Positions 1 to 8,087 of a stretch of DNA of 64,000 bases are shown piece by piece (positions within the stretch are counted from its first letter, which is position 1; each line of letters starts with the position of its first letter). A program made the translations under genes and the position numbers. Where the stretch lies: assembly GCF_007004095.1 (NCBI RefSeq), contig NZ_VHJK01000002.1, positions 62,001 through 126,000 on the forward strand. Direction: 5' to 3'. Under the pieces are notes generated by a model. The model was not told the DNA's origin. It saw nothing but the letters and a program-made list of their open reading frames with translations, and did no database searches. Origin of the DNA: Erythrobacter insulae. Its GTDB lineage: Bacteria > Pseudomonadota > Alphaproteobacteria > Sphingomonadales > Sphingomonadaceae.

Positions 1-122
1 CCCGCTGCGACACCGGCTGCATCCATCTCGCGGCGCAGCAGCTTTTCCAGCTCGGCGCGAGCGCCCTTTTGCATCCGCGCAGGGATTTCTTCAGAGCGCA
101 GCTCGAGGAGGAAATCAGCCAT
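1..122 (-). CDS. glyS: Glycyl-tRNA synthetase beta subunit, N-terminal fragment
   Basis: This is the start of GlyS, the beta subunit of the alpha2-beta2 glycyl-tRNA synthetase, which contributes tRNA recognition. About 40 residues are visible before the window edge. They begin [18 protein letters not shown], the typical GlyS N-terminus. The start codon overlaps the glyQ stop (TGATG), so the subunits are probably translationally coupled and made in equal amounts. The gene is cut by the window, not broken. Confidence 0.93.
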   Translation of the reverse strand, partial: MADFLLELRSEEIPARMQKGARAELEKLLRREMDAAGVAA

Positions 123-1078
123 CAGACGAGGCTCCATCCCGGATATTTCGCTTCCCATTGCGGCGCCATCTGCTTCGCATAGGTTTCGCACGATGACCGC
201 GCCAGATCACGCACTCGGCCCATATAGCTCGCGCGTTCCTGCACGCTGATCACGCCGCGCGCCTGCAGCAAGTTGAAGATGTGGCTTGCCTCAACGGCTT
301 CTTCATAGGCCGCGATCGGCACACCGTGTTCGATTTGATTGCGGCACTCGGCTTCGGCCATCTCAAACTTTTTGAACAGCATATCCGTGTCGAACACTTC
401 GAAATTGGCTTTCGACATCTGCTTTTCGTTTTCGAGGAACACGTCGCCGTAACTGACCCCGTGTTGATTAAAGGCAAGGTCATAGACGCTATCGACGCCC
501 TGAATATACATCGCGAGGCGTTCAAGCCCGTAGGTAAGTTCACCCGCAACCGGTTTGCAGTCAAACCCGCCCATCTGTTGGAAATAGGTGAACTGTGTGA
601 CTTCCATCCCGTCGCACCACACTTCCCAGCCAAGACCCCATGCGCCCAGCGTCGGCGATTCCCAGTCATCTTCAACGAAGCGGATATCGTGTTTAAGCGG
701 GTCAACACCAATCGCCGCCAGGCTTTTGAGGTACAGCTCCTGGATGTCGGATGGCGATGGTTTCAGGATGACCTGATATTGATAATAATGCTGCAGGCGA
801 TTGGGGTTTTCGCCATAGCGGCCATCTGTCGGACGGCGGCACGGCTGAACAAAGGCGGCATTCCACGGTTCCGGGCCCAGCGCGCGTAGGGTGGTGGCCG
901 TGTGGAACGTCCCTGCCCCCATGCGCATGTCATACGGTTGCAGAATCACGCATCCTGCCGCTGACCAAAAATCATGCAGCGTCAGGATCATGTCCTGAAA
1001 AGAGCGCGTCGGGTCGCGGGTAATTCCAGACGATTCGCGGCTTGCGGTTTTAACCTCGGATTCCATGGTTGTGGCCAT
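122..1078 (-). CDS. glyQ: Glycyl-tRNA synthetase alpha subunit
   Basis: GlyQ is the catalytic alpha subunit of the bacterial-type glycyl-tRNA synthetase. It activates glycine with ATP and charges tRNA-Gly in the cytoplasm together with GlyS. The class II core starts at [13 protein letters not shown] and includes the conserved [21 protein letters not shown] region, [20 protein letters not shown] and [14 protein letters not shown]. The start is uncertain. In-frame ATGs lie at 1078 and 1066, and the frame is open to 1102; all give about 20-30 residues before the conserved domain. I chose 1078 (318 aa), close to the usual family length. It sits directly upstream of glyS in one operon. Confidence 0.95.
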   Translation of the reverse strand: MATTMESEVKTASRESSGITRDPTRSFQDMILTLHDFWSAAGCVILQPYDMRMGAGTFHTATTLRALGPEPWNAAFVQPCRRPTDGRYGENPNRLQHYYQYQVILKPSPSDIQELYLKSLAAIGVDPLKHDIRFVEDDWESPTLGAWGLGWEVWCDGMEVTQFTYFQQMGGFDCKPVAGELTYGLERLAMYIQGVDSVYDLAFNQHGVSYGDVFLENEKQMSKANFEVFDTDMLFKKFEMAEAECRNQIEHGVPIAAYEEAVEASHIFNLLQARGVISVQERASYMGRVRDLARSSCETYAKQMAPQWEAKYPGWSLV

Positions 1079-1195
1079 GGCGGATGGCCCCATCAGCGTC
1101 AATGCCGCAGCGCAGCATTGCCAACCTTGGCGGCATGAAGACCGAGGTTTTCTGCGGTTTTTCGTCAGGTATTCATGACCAATAGTCAGGTAGTG

Positions 1196-1251
1196 TTGAC
1201 ATAGTCAGTGAAACAAGACATAAAGTAAGGCATACCTTACATCGAGTAAGG
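1196..1251 (+). promoter_or_regulatory. Promoter with operator-like inverted repeat
   Basis: A -35 box TTGACA (1196-1201) and a -10-like CATAAA (1219-1224) are separated by 17 bases. Immediately downstream is a perfect 6-4-6 inverted repeat, GTAAGG-cata-CCTTAC (1225-1240), followed by a third half-site GTAAGG (1246-1251). A repressor bound here would cover the transcription start. The first regulator gene downstream encodes a small XRE-type protein, so autoregulation is the simple inference. Further upstream the octamer ATAGTCAG occurs twice (1182 and 1201). Confidence 0.6.
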
Positions 1252-1277
1252 GGAACCTGATAGTTAGGAGGCTAAAA

Positions 1278-1397
1278 ATGCAATTTCTCAACGCAAACAT
1301 CCCCGTCAAAATCTGGCAGCTGGCCCTGTTCCTGCTGTTTTCCGGTTATGCCGTCGGTAACATTCTCGCCAAGGCAAACGGTGCACTGGGTTTCTGA
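1278..1397 (+). CDS. Small single-span membrane protein (39 aa)
   Basis: A short open frame reads MQFLNANIPVKIWQ, then a hydrophobic stretch (LALFLLFSGYAVGNILA), and ends after 39 residues. It has a strong Shine-Dalgarno (AGGAGG, 1266-1271) seven bases before ATG and stops five bases before the start of the next gene. It is first in a three-gene operon with an XRE regulator and a six-span membrane protein. I do not recognise a family. A single transmembrane helix is likely. The good ribosome-binding site and tight operon spacing argue that it is real. Confidence 0.6.
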   Translation: MQFLNANIPVKIWQLALFLLFSGYAVGNILAKANGALGF

Positions 1398-1401
1398 TCC
1401 G

Positions 1402-1596
1402 ATGAAAAACCGGCTTAAAGTCTTGCGGGCGGAACGCGATTGGAGCCAGGCACGGCTTGCCGTGGAGCTCGACGTTTCGCGTCAGGCCGTGAACGCAATC
1501 GAAACCGGTAAGCACGACCCATCTCTTCCCCTGGCGTTCAAAATCGCCCGCTTGTTCAACCTCCAGATTGAGGACATTTTTGATGACGCAAACTGA
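1402..1596 (+). CDS. Small XRE-family transcriptional regulator
   Basis: A 64-residue protein made almost wholly of one Cro/CI-type helix-turn-helix. It begins MKNRLKVLRAERDWSQ and carries the motif SRQAVNAIETGKHDPSLPLA followed by KIARLFNLQIEDIF. Proteins of this size and type often sit beside a membrane-protein gene and repress their own operon. ATG 1402 is chosen because it lies just after the upstream small gene and matches the family N-terminus; an earlier in-frame ATG (1348) would overlap that gene. Its 3' end overlaps the next gene by 14 bases. The operator-like repeat at 1225-1240 is its likely target. Confidence 0.88.
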   Translation: MKNRLKVLRAERDWSQARLAVELDVSRQAVNAIETGKHDPSLPLAFKIARLFNLQIEDIFDDAN

Positions 1597-2218
1597 TTAT
1601 GATGACGCACCAAAAAATGGCCTTGGCCGTGCGGTGCTGCTTACCCTAGGCGCGATAGCTGTGCTGTTTTTAAGCGGCGTTTTGATCGGCTTTGCCATGG
1701 CGGCAATCGAGGACGGCAACGCGTCTGTAAAAGTGTTCGGGATACTTGCCGTTATAATCGCACTGCTCGCTGCGTCTTTGTACGGAAGCTGGAAAGTCTG
1801 GATCAAGGACAGGCCAGAAATGATCGCACAAAGCGAGCGGAAATCCCGCAACCTTATGTTCGCGCTTGCCGGGGTTGGTGTGGTTATCGGGGTGATTTTT
1901 TCCGTCTTCGAAGGCCCGAATTCCAATGCGCTGTTCTCCAACGAACCGATCAGCGGCACTTTGGCCACCGCCGTGCTGTTGTTCTGGCTGGTATTCGTGC
2001 CGGTTCTGTCTTGGATATGGTGGAAAACCGTGGATGAACACGAAGCCAGCGTATACCGTGAAAGCGCTTCGATTTCGCTTCACGTTTATGTGTTTATCGC
2101 GCCAAGTTGGTGGCTGGCCGCACGCGCCGGATGGGTTCCAGAACAAGATCCGATGATCGTCTTGGCCATCGTGTTTATTGTCTGGAGCATTGCCTGGATC
2201 TATCGAAAATATGTCTGA
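1583..2218 (+). CDS. Six-span integral membrane protein
   Basis: A 211-residue inner-membrane protein with six hydrophobic segments, for example AVLLTLGAIAVLFLSG, VFGILAVIIALLAASLYG, LMFALAGVGVVIGVIF, LLFWLVFVPVLSWIWW, a fifth near HVYVFIAPSWWLAARAG and a last MIVLAIVFIVWSIAWIY. No catalytic motif is evident. It begins inside the end of the XRE regulator gene (14-base overlap), so the two are co-translated. The context suggests that the regulator controls its amount. Function unknown. Confidence 0.75.
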   Translation: MTQTDYDDAPKNGLGRAVLLTLGAIAVLFLSGVLIGFAMAAIEDGNASVKVFGILAVIIALLAASLYGSWKVWIKDRPEMIAQSERKSRNLMFALAGVGVVIGVIFSVFEGPNSNALFSNEPISGTLATAVLLFWLVFVPVLSWIWWKTVDEHEASVYRESASISLHVYVFIAPSWWLAARAGWVPEQDPMIVLAIVFIVWSIAWIYRKYV

Positions 2219-2293
2219 GGGACCTGTGCCCTTGCCCTGTTCAACTCTCTTACAGCTTAGCGTTTTTACGACACATCAAAAGGAAACCATCTG

Positions 2294-3241
2294 ATGAAAC
2301 TGCAATCTATCTTTACCGCTTCTGTAGCGGCCATCGCCTTGTTCGCAGGCGGGCCTGCAATCGCCCAGCAATCCACTCCTGCACCGGTCGAGGAAGAGAA
2401 AGTTCTCGCCGCGGATAAGGAAATGGATGAAAGCGCTGGATCACCAGCGCTCTGGAAAGTCGCCGATGAAGACACGACGATCTATCTGTTCGGCACGGTT
2501 CACATGCTGCCCGATGATGTTGAGTGGTATACCGGTGCAATCAAAGACGCGCTGGCGTCATCAGGCACCCTTGTAACCGAAATCGACATGAACCCGGAAA
2601 AAGCGCAAGCAATGGGCCAACTGGTCGCAACCAAAGGGATGCTGACCGATGGACAGACTCTTCGCGGTTTGATGGACGAGGAACAACTGGCAGTATTTGA
2701 AGCCGGTCTTGCAAAGATCGGTGTACCGGCCGCAGCGTTTGATACAATGGAGCCATGGCTGGCGTCGATCGCGATGGTTCAAATCGTGTCACAGGCATCG
2801 GGCTTTGATGAAAGCAAAGGCGTTGAAACCGTGCTGGAATCGGTTGTTTCCGAAGGTACAAAGCGTGTGGCGCTCGAAACGGTTGAATTTCAGATCTCCG
2901 TATTTGACGAGCTGCCGATTGAACAACAGATCTTGTTCATGCTCGAAACCGCTGAAGATCCGCTGGCTGCCATCACCATGCTGAATGAATTGGTATCAGT
3001 CTGGGCAGCCGGTGAACCGGAAAAGCTCGGCGCGATGATGAACGAAGGCTTCATGGCGCATCCCAACCTCGGTGAGCGTCTGCTGTACCAGCGCAACGAG
3101 AATTGGGCTGAATGGATCGATACGCGTCTGGATGAGCCGGGCACTGTCTTTATCGCGGTTGGCGCAGGCCACCTCGCCGGTGAACGCAGCGTTCAAGATT
3201 ACCTTGCCACTCGCGATATTGAGACCACACGGGTGCAATGA
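2294..3241 (+). CDS. TraB/GumN family protein, exported
   Basis: A 315-residue protein with a signal peptide (MKLQSIFTASVAAIALFAGG, cleavage near AIAQ). The TraB/GumN domain starts around residue 60 with YLFGTVHMLPDD (GTVH, residues 67-70) and ends with a second GxxH motif, VGAGHLAGERSV (about 290-293). The family is distantly related to the Tiki metalloproteases, whose metal site uses two GxxH motifs, so a periplasmic metal-dependent hydrolase is possible but unproven. Its stop overlaps the start of a paralogue (ATGA), making a two-gene operon. Confidence 0.85.
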   Translation: MKLQSIFTASVAAIALFAGGPAIAQQSTPAPVEEEKVLAADKEMDESAGSPALWKVADEDTTIYLFGTVHMLPDDVEWYTGAIKDALASSGTLVTEIDMNPEKAQAMGQLVATKGMLTDGQTLRGLMDEEQLAVFEAGLAKIGVPAAAFDTMEPWLASIAMVQIVSQASGFDESKGVETVLESVVSEGTKRVALETVEFQISVFDELPIEQQILFMLETAEDPLAAITMLNELVSVWAAGEPEKLGAMMNEGFMAHPNLGERLLYQRNENWAEWIDTRLDEPGTVFIAVGAGHLAGERSVQDYLATRDIETTRVQ

Positions 3242-4146
3242 CCCCGCGCTTGATAAAGCAATTCGGAACACTCCTCGGGGCGCTGGCGATAGCCGGTTGC
3301 TCCGAGGCTCCGTTTAAGGGCGAACCGCAGCCCGCACCCAATCCCCTGCTTTATGAAATCACCAATTCAAATGGCGATGTCGAAGGCTGGATGCTGGGGA
3401 CCATCCACGCATTACCCGATGATGTGGAATGGCGAACCAAAGAAATAGACAACATCATTAGTCAGGCCGATCTCGCAGTTGTGGAGGTAGCAAACCTTGA
3501 TGACAGCGATGCAGTTGCAGCCACATTCGCCCGGCTTGCGGCCAGCCCCGGCCACCCGGAATTGACCCAAAGGGTCGATGATGAACTCAGGCTTCCTTTG
3601 TATGAGTTGATCGCGATATCGGATTATTCCGATCACGATTTTTCTTCGACCGAGACATGGGCCGCAGCGTTAATGCTGGCCCGTACCCAAGCGACCGGAA
3701 ACCCTCAAAACGGGGTTGATCGTGCGATCATACGCGATTTTTCCGCGCGCAATATCACCGAACTCGAAGGCGCATTCGATCAGTTGCGGATTTTCGACAC
3801 GCTCAAAGAGGCCGATCAACGCGTGCTTCTCGAAGGGGTCGTGATCGAGGCAAAAGATCCGGCCAGCAGCCCTGAAAAGCTGCGTAAAGCCTGGCTGAGC
3901 GGTGACGAAAATGTGCTCGCGAGCGCAACCAAGAGCGGAATAATGGCGGACCCGGAATTGTATCAGGCGTTGATCGTGCGGCGGAATCAGGATTGGGCAG
4001 AACGGCTCGAAGGAATTCTGGCCCGGACGCCGAAACCGTTAATCGCCGTGGGCGCCGGCCATTTGGTGGGCACCGATAGCCTCACCTCCATGCTGGAAAC
4101 CCGCGGATATTCTGTCAGGCGTATTGCGCAAAATTCCTTGCCATAA
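3238..4146 (+). CDS. TraB/GumN family lipoprotein
   Basis: A 302-residue paralogue of the preceding protein. It starts in the ATGA overlap. The N-terminus carries a lipobox (LAIAGC, Cys21), so it is probably membrane-anchored, whereas its neighbour has an ordinary signal peptide. Both GxxH motifs are kept: LGTIHALPDD (residues 54-57) and VGAGHLVG near the C-terminus. The pairing of a soluble and a lipid-anchored copy suggests tandem duplication and divergence. The substrate is unknown. Confidence 0.84.
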   Translation: MTPRLIKQFGTLLGALAIAGCSEAPFKGEPQPAPNPLLYEITNSNGDVEGWMLGTIHALPDDVEWRTKEIDNIISQADLAVVEVANLDDSDAVAATFARLAASPGHPELTQRVDDELRLPLYELIAISDYSDHDFSSTETWAAALMLARTQATGNPQNGVDRAIIRDFSARNITELEGAFDQLRIFDTLKEADQRVLLEGVVIEAKDPASSPEKLRKAWLSGDENVLASATKSGIMADPELYQALIVRRNQDWAERLEGILARTPKPLIAVGAGHLVGTDSLTSMLETRGYSVRRIAQNSLP

Positions 4147-4248
4147 AGCGGTGCGCGCTGTAACGGCCCGCTCTTCGGTGTCTCGGTCATCCCTGGAGGC
4201 GGACACTGGCAGAAGTATTTTTCAAAACGCATTCGAAAGGCACGTATC

Positions 4249-4920
4249 ATGAGCGACGCTCTTACATTGCCGGCTGAAACGCGCGAACGGGCTGGCAAGG
4301 GAGCCTCCCGAGCACTTCGTCGCGAAGGTCGGATCCCCGCTGTTATTTATGGCGGGAACGAAGAACCACTGACTATCCACGTTGAAGAGAAAGAACTGGT
4401 CAAGCAGCTTGGCACAGGTCACTTCATGAATTCGATCGTTCAGGTCGAGCTGGATGGGAAAAAGGTTCGCTCCATTCCCAAAGACGTCGCTCTGCATCCG
4501 GTCACGGATCGTCCGCTCCACGCCGATTTCCTTCGCCTGTCGAAAGATTCGAAGATCGAAGTTCAGATCCCTGTTGTCTTCATCAACGAAGAAGCCAGCC
4601 CGGGTCTCAAGAAGGGCGGCGTTCTTAACGTGGTCCGTCACGAACTTGATCTGGTCTGCAAATCAGAATCGATTCCTGATGAGATTGAAATTGACGTCAC
4701 CGGCAAAGAAGTCGGCGATTCGATCCACATCAGCGAAGTGAAATTGCCCGAAGGCAGCGAAAGCGCGATCACCGATCGTGACTTTACTATCGCCACCCTC
4801 GTCGCTCCATCAGCGCTCAAGAAGAGCGAAGAAGAAGAGACCGAAGGCGAAGAGATTGCAGCTGATGAAGTGGAAGCAACCGCTCAGAAATCTGACGATG
4901 AAGGCGGCGACAGCGAATAA
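4249..4920 (+). CDS. rplY: 50S ribosomal protein L25/general stress protein Ctc
   Basis: L25 of the long Ctc type (223 aa), which binds 5S rRNA in the large subunit. The L25 domain is residues 1-95 ([33 protein letters not shown]). A beta-domain follows ([38 protein letters not shown]). The tail, from about residue 185, is rich in Glu and Asp, as is common in alphaproteobacteria. It stands directly before pth, an arrangement common in bacteria. A terminator-like hairpin follows the gene. Confidence 0.96.
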   Translation: MSDALTLPAETRERAGKGASRALRREGRIPAVIYGGNEEPLTIHVEEKELVKQLGTGHFMNSIVQVELDGKKVRSIPKDVALHPVTDRPLHADFLRLSKDSKIEVQIPVVFINEEASPGLKKGGVLNVVRHELDLVCKSESIPDEIEIDVTGKEVGDSIHISEVKLPEGSESAITDRDFTIATLVAPSALKKSEEEETEGEEIAADEVEATAQKSDDEGGDSE

Positions 4921-4952
4921 GCTGGACGTTCCTTTTACCACCCAATCACCAA

Positions 4953-4990
4953 GGCGGCGGGCTTCGAAAGAGGTCCGCCGTTTTGTTTGG
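4953..4990 (+). terminator. Rho-independent terminator after rplY
   Basis: CGGCGGGC and GTCCGCCG pair (one G-U) around a ten-base loop and are followed by TTTTGTTTGG. It lies about 35 bases after the rplY stop, in the right orientation to end that transcript before pth. Confidence 0.7.
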
Positions 4991-5021
4991 GCGCTCTAGA
5001 CGGTTCTCAATCCGCGAATTC

Positions 5022-5183
5022 TCAATCAGCAAATAGGTCGAAAACCGCGATCCCAAGCGCGGCAAGCATCGCGACAATGCCTACAGCTGAGCCCAGTCGC
5101 CGCGCTCCCGGCTGAGCGGCTTTTCGTGACACAGCAAACAGCAAAACGCCGGTCAAAAGAAGCATCAGGGTGATGGGCTTCAT
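5022..5183 (-). CDS. Small two-span membrane protein (53 aa)
   Basis: A 53-residue open frame on the minus strand in the rplY-pth gap. It starts MKPITLMLLLTGVLLFAVSR, passes through a basic linker (RKAAQPGARR) and ends with a second hydrophobic segment (AVGIVAMLAALGIAVFDLF). The composition fits a helical-hairpin membrane protein with a positively charged turn. The Shine-Dalgarno is weak (AGAGAA). No family is recognised. It explains most of the otherwise empty 360 bases between rplY and pth. Confidence 0.5.
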   Translation of the reverse strand: MKPITLMLLLTGVLLFAVSRKAAQPGARRLGSAVGIVAMLAALGIAVFDLFAD

Positions 5184-5279
5184 GCAATTTTCTCTAATGA
5201 ATGCAAACGATAGGCCGGGAATTTTGCCCTAGCAACTGCCAGCGGTTGCTACATCCTATCGTGCTGTTACATGGTCACC

Positions 5280-5852
5280 ATGCAGATTTGGGCAGGCCTT
5301 GGAAATCCCGGACCGCGTTACGCGCTTCACCGGCATAATATCGGTTTCATGGCAATCGATGTGATCGCCGACATGCATAGTTTTGGCCCGATCCAGAAAA
5401 AGTTTTCCGGATGGGTTCAGGAAGGGCGCATCGGCTCTGAAAAAATCCTGCTGCTTAAACCGGCGACTTTCATGAATGAAAGTGGCCGCAGCGTCGGCGA
5501 AGCGCTCCGGTTCTACAAACTCGAAGCAGAGGCTCTTACCGTATTTCATGATGAGCTCGATCTTGCCCCGTTCAAGGTTAAGGTGAAGCACGGCGGCGGC
5601 CATGCCGGTCACAATGGTTTGCGTTCAATTGACCAGCATATCGGCCCGGATTTTCGCCGCGTTCGCATCGGCATCGGGCATCCCGGGCACAAAGACCGCG
5701 TTCACGGCTATGTGCTGGGCAATTATGCCAAATCGGAACAGGATGATCTCGTGCAAATGTTGGGCGGTATCGGTGCAGAGGCGAAATGGCTCGCCGAAGG
5801 AAACGACCCCCGCTTTATGAGCGAGATGGCGTTGAGGATGCAGGACAGCTAA
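5280..5852 (+). CDS. pth: Peptidyl-tRNA hydrolase
   Basis: Pth releases tRNA from prematurely dropped peptidyl-tRNA in the cytoplasm. The family N-terminus is clear: MQIWAGLGNPGPRY. The key Asn is residue 9, the catalytic His is residue 19 (HRHNIGF), and VFHDELDL and GHAGHNGLRS follow. The length of 190 aa is normal. I chose ATG 5280 because it gives the standard M-x-I-x-(V/A)GLGNPG start; an in-frame ATG three codons earlier (5271) is possible. It is downstream of rplY and followed by an SDR gene 27 bases later. Confidence 0.95.
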   Translation: MQIWAGLGNPGPRYALHRHNIGFMAIDVIADMHSFGPIQKKFSGWVQEGRIGSEKILLLKPATFMNESGRSVGEALRFYKLEAEALTVFHDELDLAPFKVKVKHGGGHAGHNGLRSIDQHIGPDFRRVRIGIGHPGHKDRVHGYVLGNYAKSEQDDLVQMLGGIGAEAKWLAEGNDPRFMSEMALRMQDS

Positions 5853-5879
5853 GACCAACCGGCAAAGAGGAGATACCAG

Positions 5880-6872
5880 ATGACACAGATCAATCGCCGC
5901 ACACTGCTTGCCGGAGCAGCCGCTACAGGAGCATTGGCTGCTGGCGCAGGGCTCGCTGCTGAGGATATCATGACCGCGACGCCCGACCTAACCGGGAAAA
6001 GCGTGCTGATCACGGGCTGCTCAACTGGCTTTGGCAGGTTGGCATCTGAGCATTTCGCCCGGCTTGGCGCACGCGTCTTTGCCACCATGCGCAACGTGCC
6101 GCGCGCCGAATCCGAAGAACTCACGCAGATTGCGCTCGATGATCAGCTTGATCTGCATGTGATCGAAATTGACGTAACGTCCGATGAACAAGTCGAAGCA
6201 GGCGTTGCCCGCGCGATGGAAATCAACGGCGGTCCGCTCGATGTCCTCATTAACAATGCAGGCATTTCTTTCGGTGGCCCGATCGAGATTCAGGACATGG
6301 AAGCGACCCAGCTGACATTCGACACCAACGTATTCGGCCCGCACCGGATGGCGCGCGCGGTTCTGCCCGCCATGCGCAAAGCCAAAAGCGGCCTCATCAT
6401 CAATGTCTCGTCGCAGCTTGGCCGCGTGATCGTGCCTGCATATGGCCAGTATTCACCGACCAAATTTGCTTTGGAAGCGATGAGCGAAGGCATGGCATAC
6501 GAACTTGTACCTCATGGCATCGAAGTCACTGTGATTGAGCCCGGCGGCTATCCGACAATGATCTGGAAAAACGCCAACGAAAACAGCCTCGCACTGCTTT
6601 CCCGCGCAGATGAAAAGCACACGTCGGGCTATTCGGCATTGATCGAGCAGCTTGGCAATCGCACCGGCGGCGGATCAACCGATCCGATGGATATCCCGCG
6701 CGCCATGGCCGAAGTGATCGCAATGCCCGCTGGAACGCGCCCTCTACGCCGCGCGGTCCACCCCGGTCCCAAACCGCAGATTGCGATCAACGATCTCACG
6801 GCAAAGGTCCAGGTCGGGTGGCTTGGCGAATCCGGCTATGGCCCGTGGATCAAGGCGGTTCACAACGTTTAA
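5880..6872 (+). CDS. Short-chain dehydrogenase with Tat-like signal
   Basis: A 330-residue classical SDR oxidoreductase. After about 35 N-terminal residues it has the nucleotide-binding TGCSTGFG (45-52), NNAG (125-128), the catalytic Ser (177/178) and YSPTK (Tyr191, Lys195). The N-terminus (INRRTLLAGAAATGALAAG) looks like a twin-arginine export signal. That is odd, because NAD(P)H is cytoplasmic; the enzyme may be exported pre-folded with cofactor, or the segment may be retained as an anchor. The Shine-Dalgarno AGAGGAG precedes the ATG. The substrate cannot be told; the TGCSTGFGR form resembles oxidoreductases acting on hydroxysteroid- or retinol-like substrates. Confidence 0.85.
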   Translation: MTQINRRTLLAGAAATGALAAGAGLAAEDIMTATPDLTGKSVLITGCSTGFGRLASEHFARLGARVFATMRNVPRAESEELTQIALDDQLDLHVIEIDVTSDEQVEAGVARAMEINGGPLDVLINNAGISFGGPIEIQDMEATQLTFDTNVFGPHRMARAVLPAMRKAKSGLIINVSSQLGRVIVPAYGQYSPTKFALEAMSEGMAYELVPHGIEVTVIEPGGYPTMIWKNANENSLALLSRADEKHTSGYSALIEQLGNRTGGGSTDPMDIPRAMAEVIAMPAGTRPLRRAVHPGPKPQIAINDLTAKVQVGWLGESGYGPWIKAVHNV

Positions 6873-6967
6873 GCGCGTTTATCATGGCAAACCGCCTCAC
6901 AGACTAGCTATTCGTGCGCGCTCCGGCTAAGCGCGGCGCGAATTTCAAAGATTAGTAGAGAACACTC

Positions 6968-8068
6968 ATGGGTTTCCGTTGCGGGATCGTGGGCCTGCCC
7001 AATGTGGGCAAATCCACCCTTTTTAATGCTCTGACAGAGACGCAGGCCGCGCAGGCTGCGAACTATCCGTTTTGCACGATTGAGCCGAATGTCGGTCAGG
7101 TCGCTGTGCCTGATGAGCGGCTGGATAAAATTGCTGCCATCGCAAAAAGCGCAAAAGTTATCGCCACGCAGCTTGGCTTTGTCGACATTGCGGGCCTCGT
7201 CAAAGGCGCAAGTGCGGGCGAAGGTCTGGGCAATCAGTTCCTTGGCAATATCCGCGAAGTGGATGCGATTGTTCACGTCCTGCGCTGTTTTGAAGATGAC
7301 GATATTCAGCATGTCTCGAACAAGGTGGACCCGCTGGCCGATGCAGAGGTGGTCGAAACCGAGCTTATGCTCGCAGACCTAGAGAGCCTTGAGAAACGCG
7401 TTCCCAATGCCGAGAAACGCGGCAAGGCCGGCGACAAGGAAGCCAAAGCCCTAGCCAGCGTCCTTGGACAGGCTCTTGAGCTTTTGAAAGAGGGCAAGCC
7501 CGCGCGTCTGACCGAACCAAAAGATGACGAGGAAGAGCGCCTGTTCGAGCAAGCACAGCTGCTGACTGCGAAACCCGTGCTCTATGTCTGCAACGTCGCA
7601 GAAGAAGACGCATCGCAAGGCAACGCGTTGTCAGCACAGGTTTTCGCCAAAGCCGAAGCCGAAGGCGCTCAGGCCGTGGTCGTTTCCGCTGCTATCGAAG
7701 CCGAATTGGTCGAAATGCCTCTGGAAGACCGCGCTGAGTACCTTACTGAACTTGGTCTGGAAGAAAGCGGCCTGGCCCGCGTGATCCGCGCCGGATACAC
7801 ATTGCTGGGGCTCAAAACCTTCTTCACCGCCGGCCCCAAAGAATCCCGCGCATGGACTTTCCCCGACGGCGCGAAAGCACCGCAGGCGGCAGGCGAGATC
7901 CACTCCGATTTTGAAAAAGGCTTCATCCGGGCTGAAACCATCGCCTATGATGACTATATCGGGCTTGGCGGCGAAAGCGCGGCGCGCGATGCGGGCAAGC
8001 TTCGTCAGGAAGGCAAGGAATACGTTGTGCAGGATGGCGATGTGATGCTGTTCAAATTCAACGTCTAA
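6968..8068 (+). CDS. ychF: Redox-regulated ATPase YchF (OBG family)
   Basis: YchF/OLA1 is a conserved OBG-family P-loop NTPase that prefers ATP, binds ribosomes and influences stress responses. Its motifs are NVGKSTLFNALT (G1, residues 9-20), a G3 region at VDIAGLVKGAS, and the diverged G4 NVAEED, where GTPases have NKxD; this change is the family hallmark. A coiled-coil insertion spans about 130-180. The C-terminal TGS-like domain includes FTAGPKESRAWTF. Its 366 aa is the standard length. Confidence 0.96.
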   Translation: MGFRCGIVGLPNVGKSTLFNALTETQAAQAANYPFCTIEPNVGQVAVPDERLDKIAAIAKSAKVIATQLGFVDIAGLVKGASAGEGLGNQFLGNIREVDAIVHVLRCFEDDDIQHVSNKVDPLADAEVVETELMLADLESLEKRVPNAEKRGKAGDKEAKALASVLGQALELLKEGKPARLTEPKDDEEERLFEQAQLLTAKPVLYVCNVAEEDASQGNALSAQVFAKAEAEGAQAVVVSAAIEAELVEMPLEDRAEYLTELGLEESGLARVIRAGYTLLGLKTFFTAGPKESRAWTFPDGAKAPQAAGEIHSDFEKGFIRAETIAYDDYIGLGGESAARDAGKLRQEGKEYVVQDGDVMLFKFNV

Positions 8069-8087
8069 TCCGCCAGCAGGGATTACC

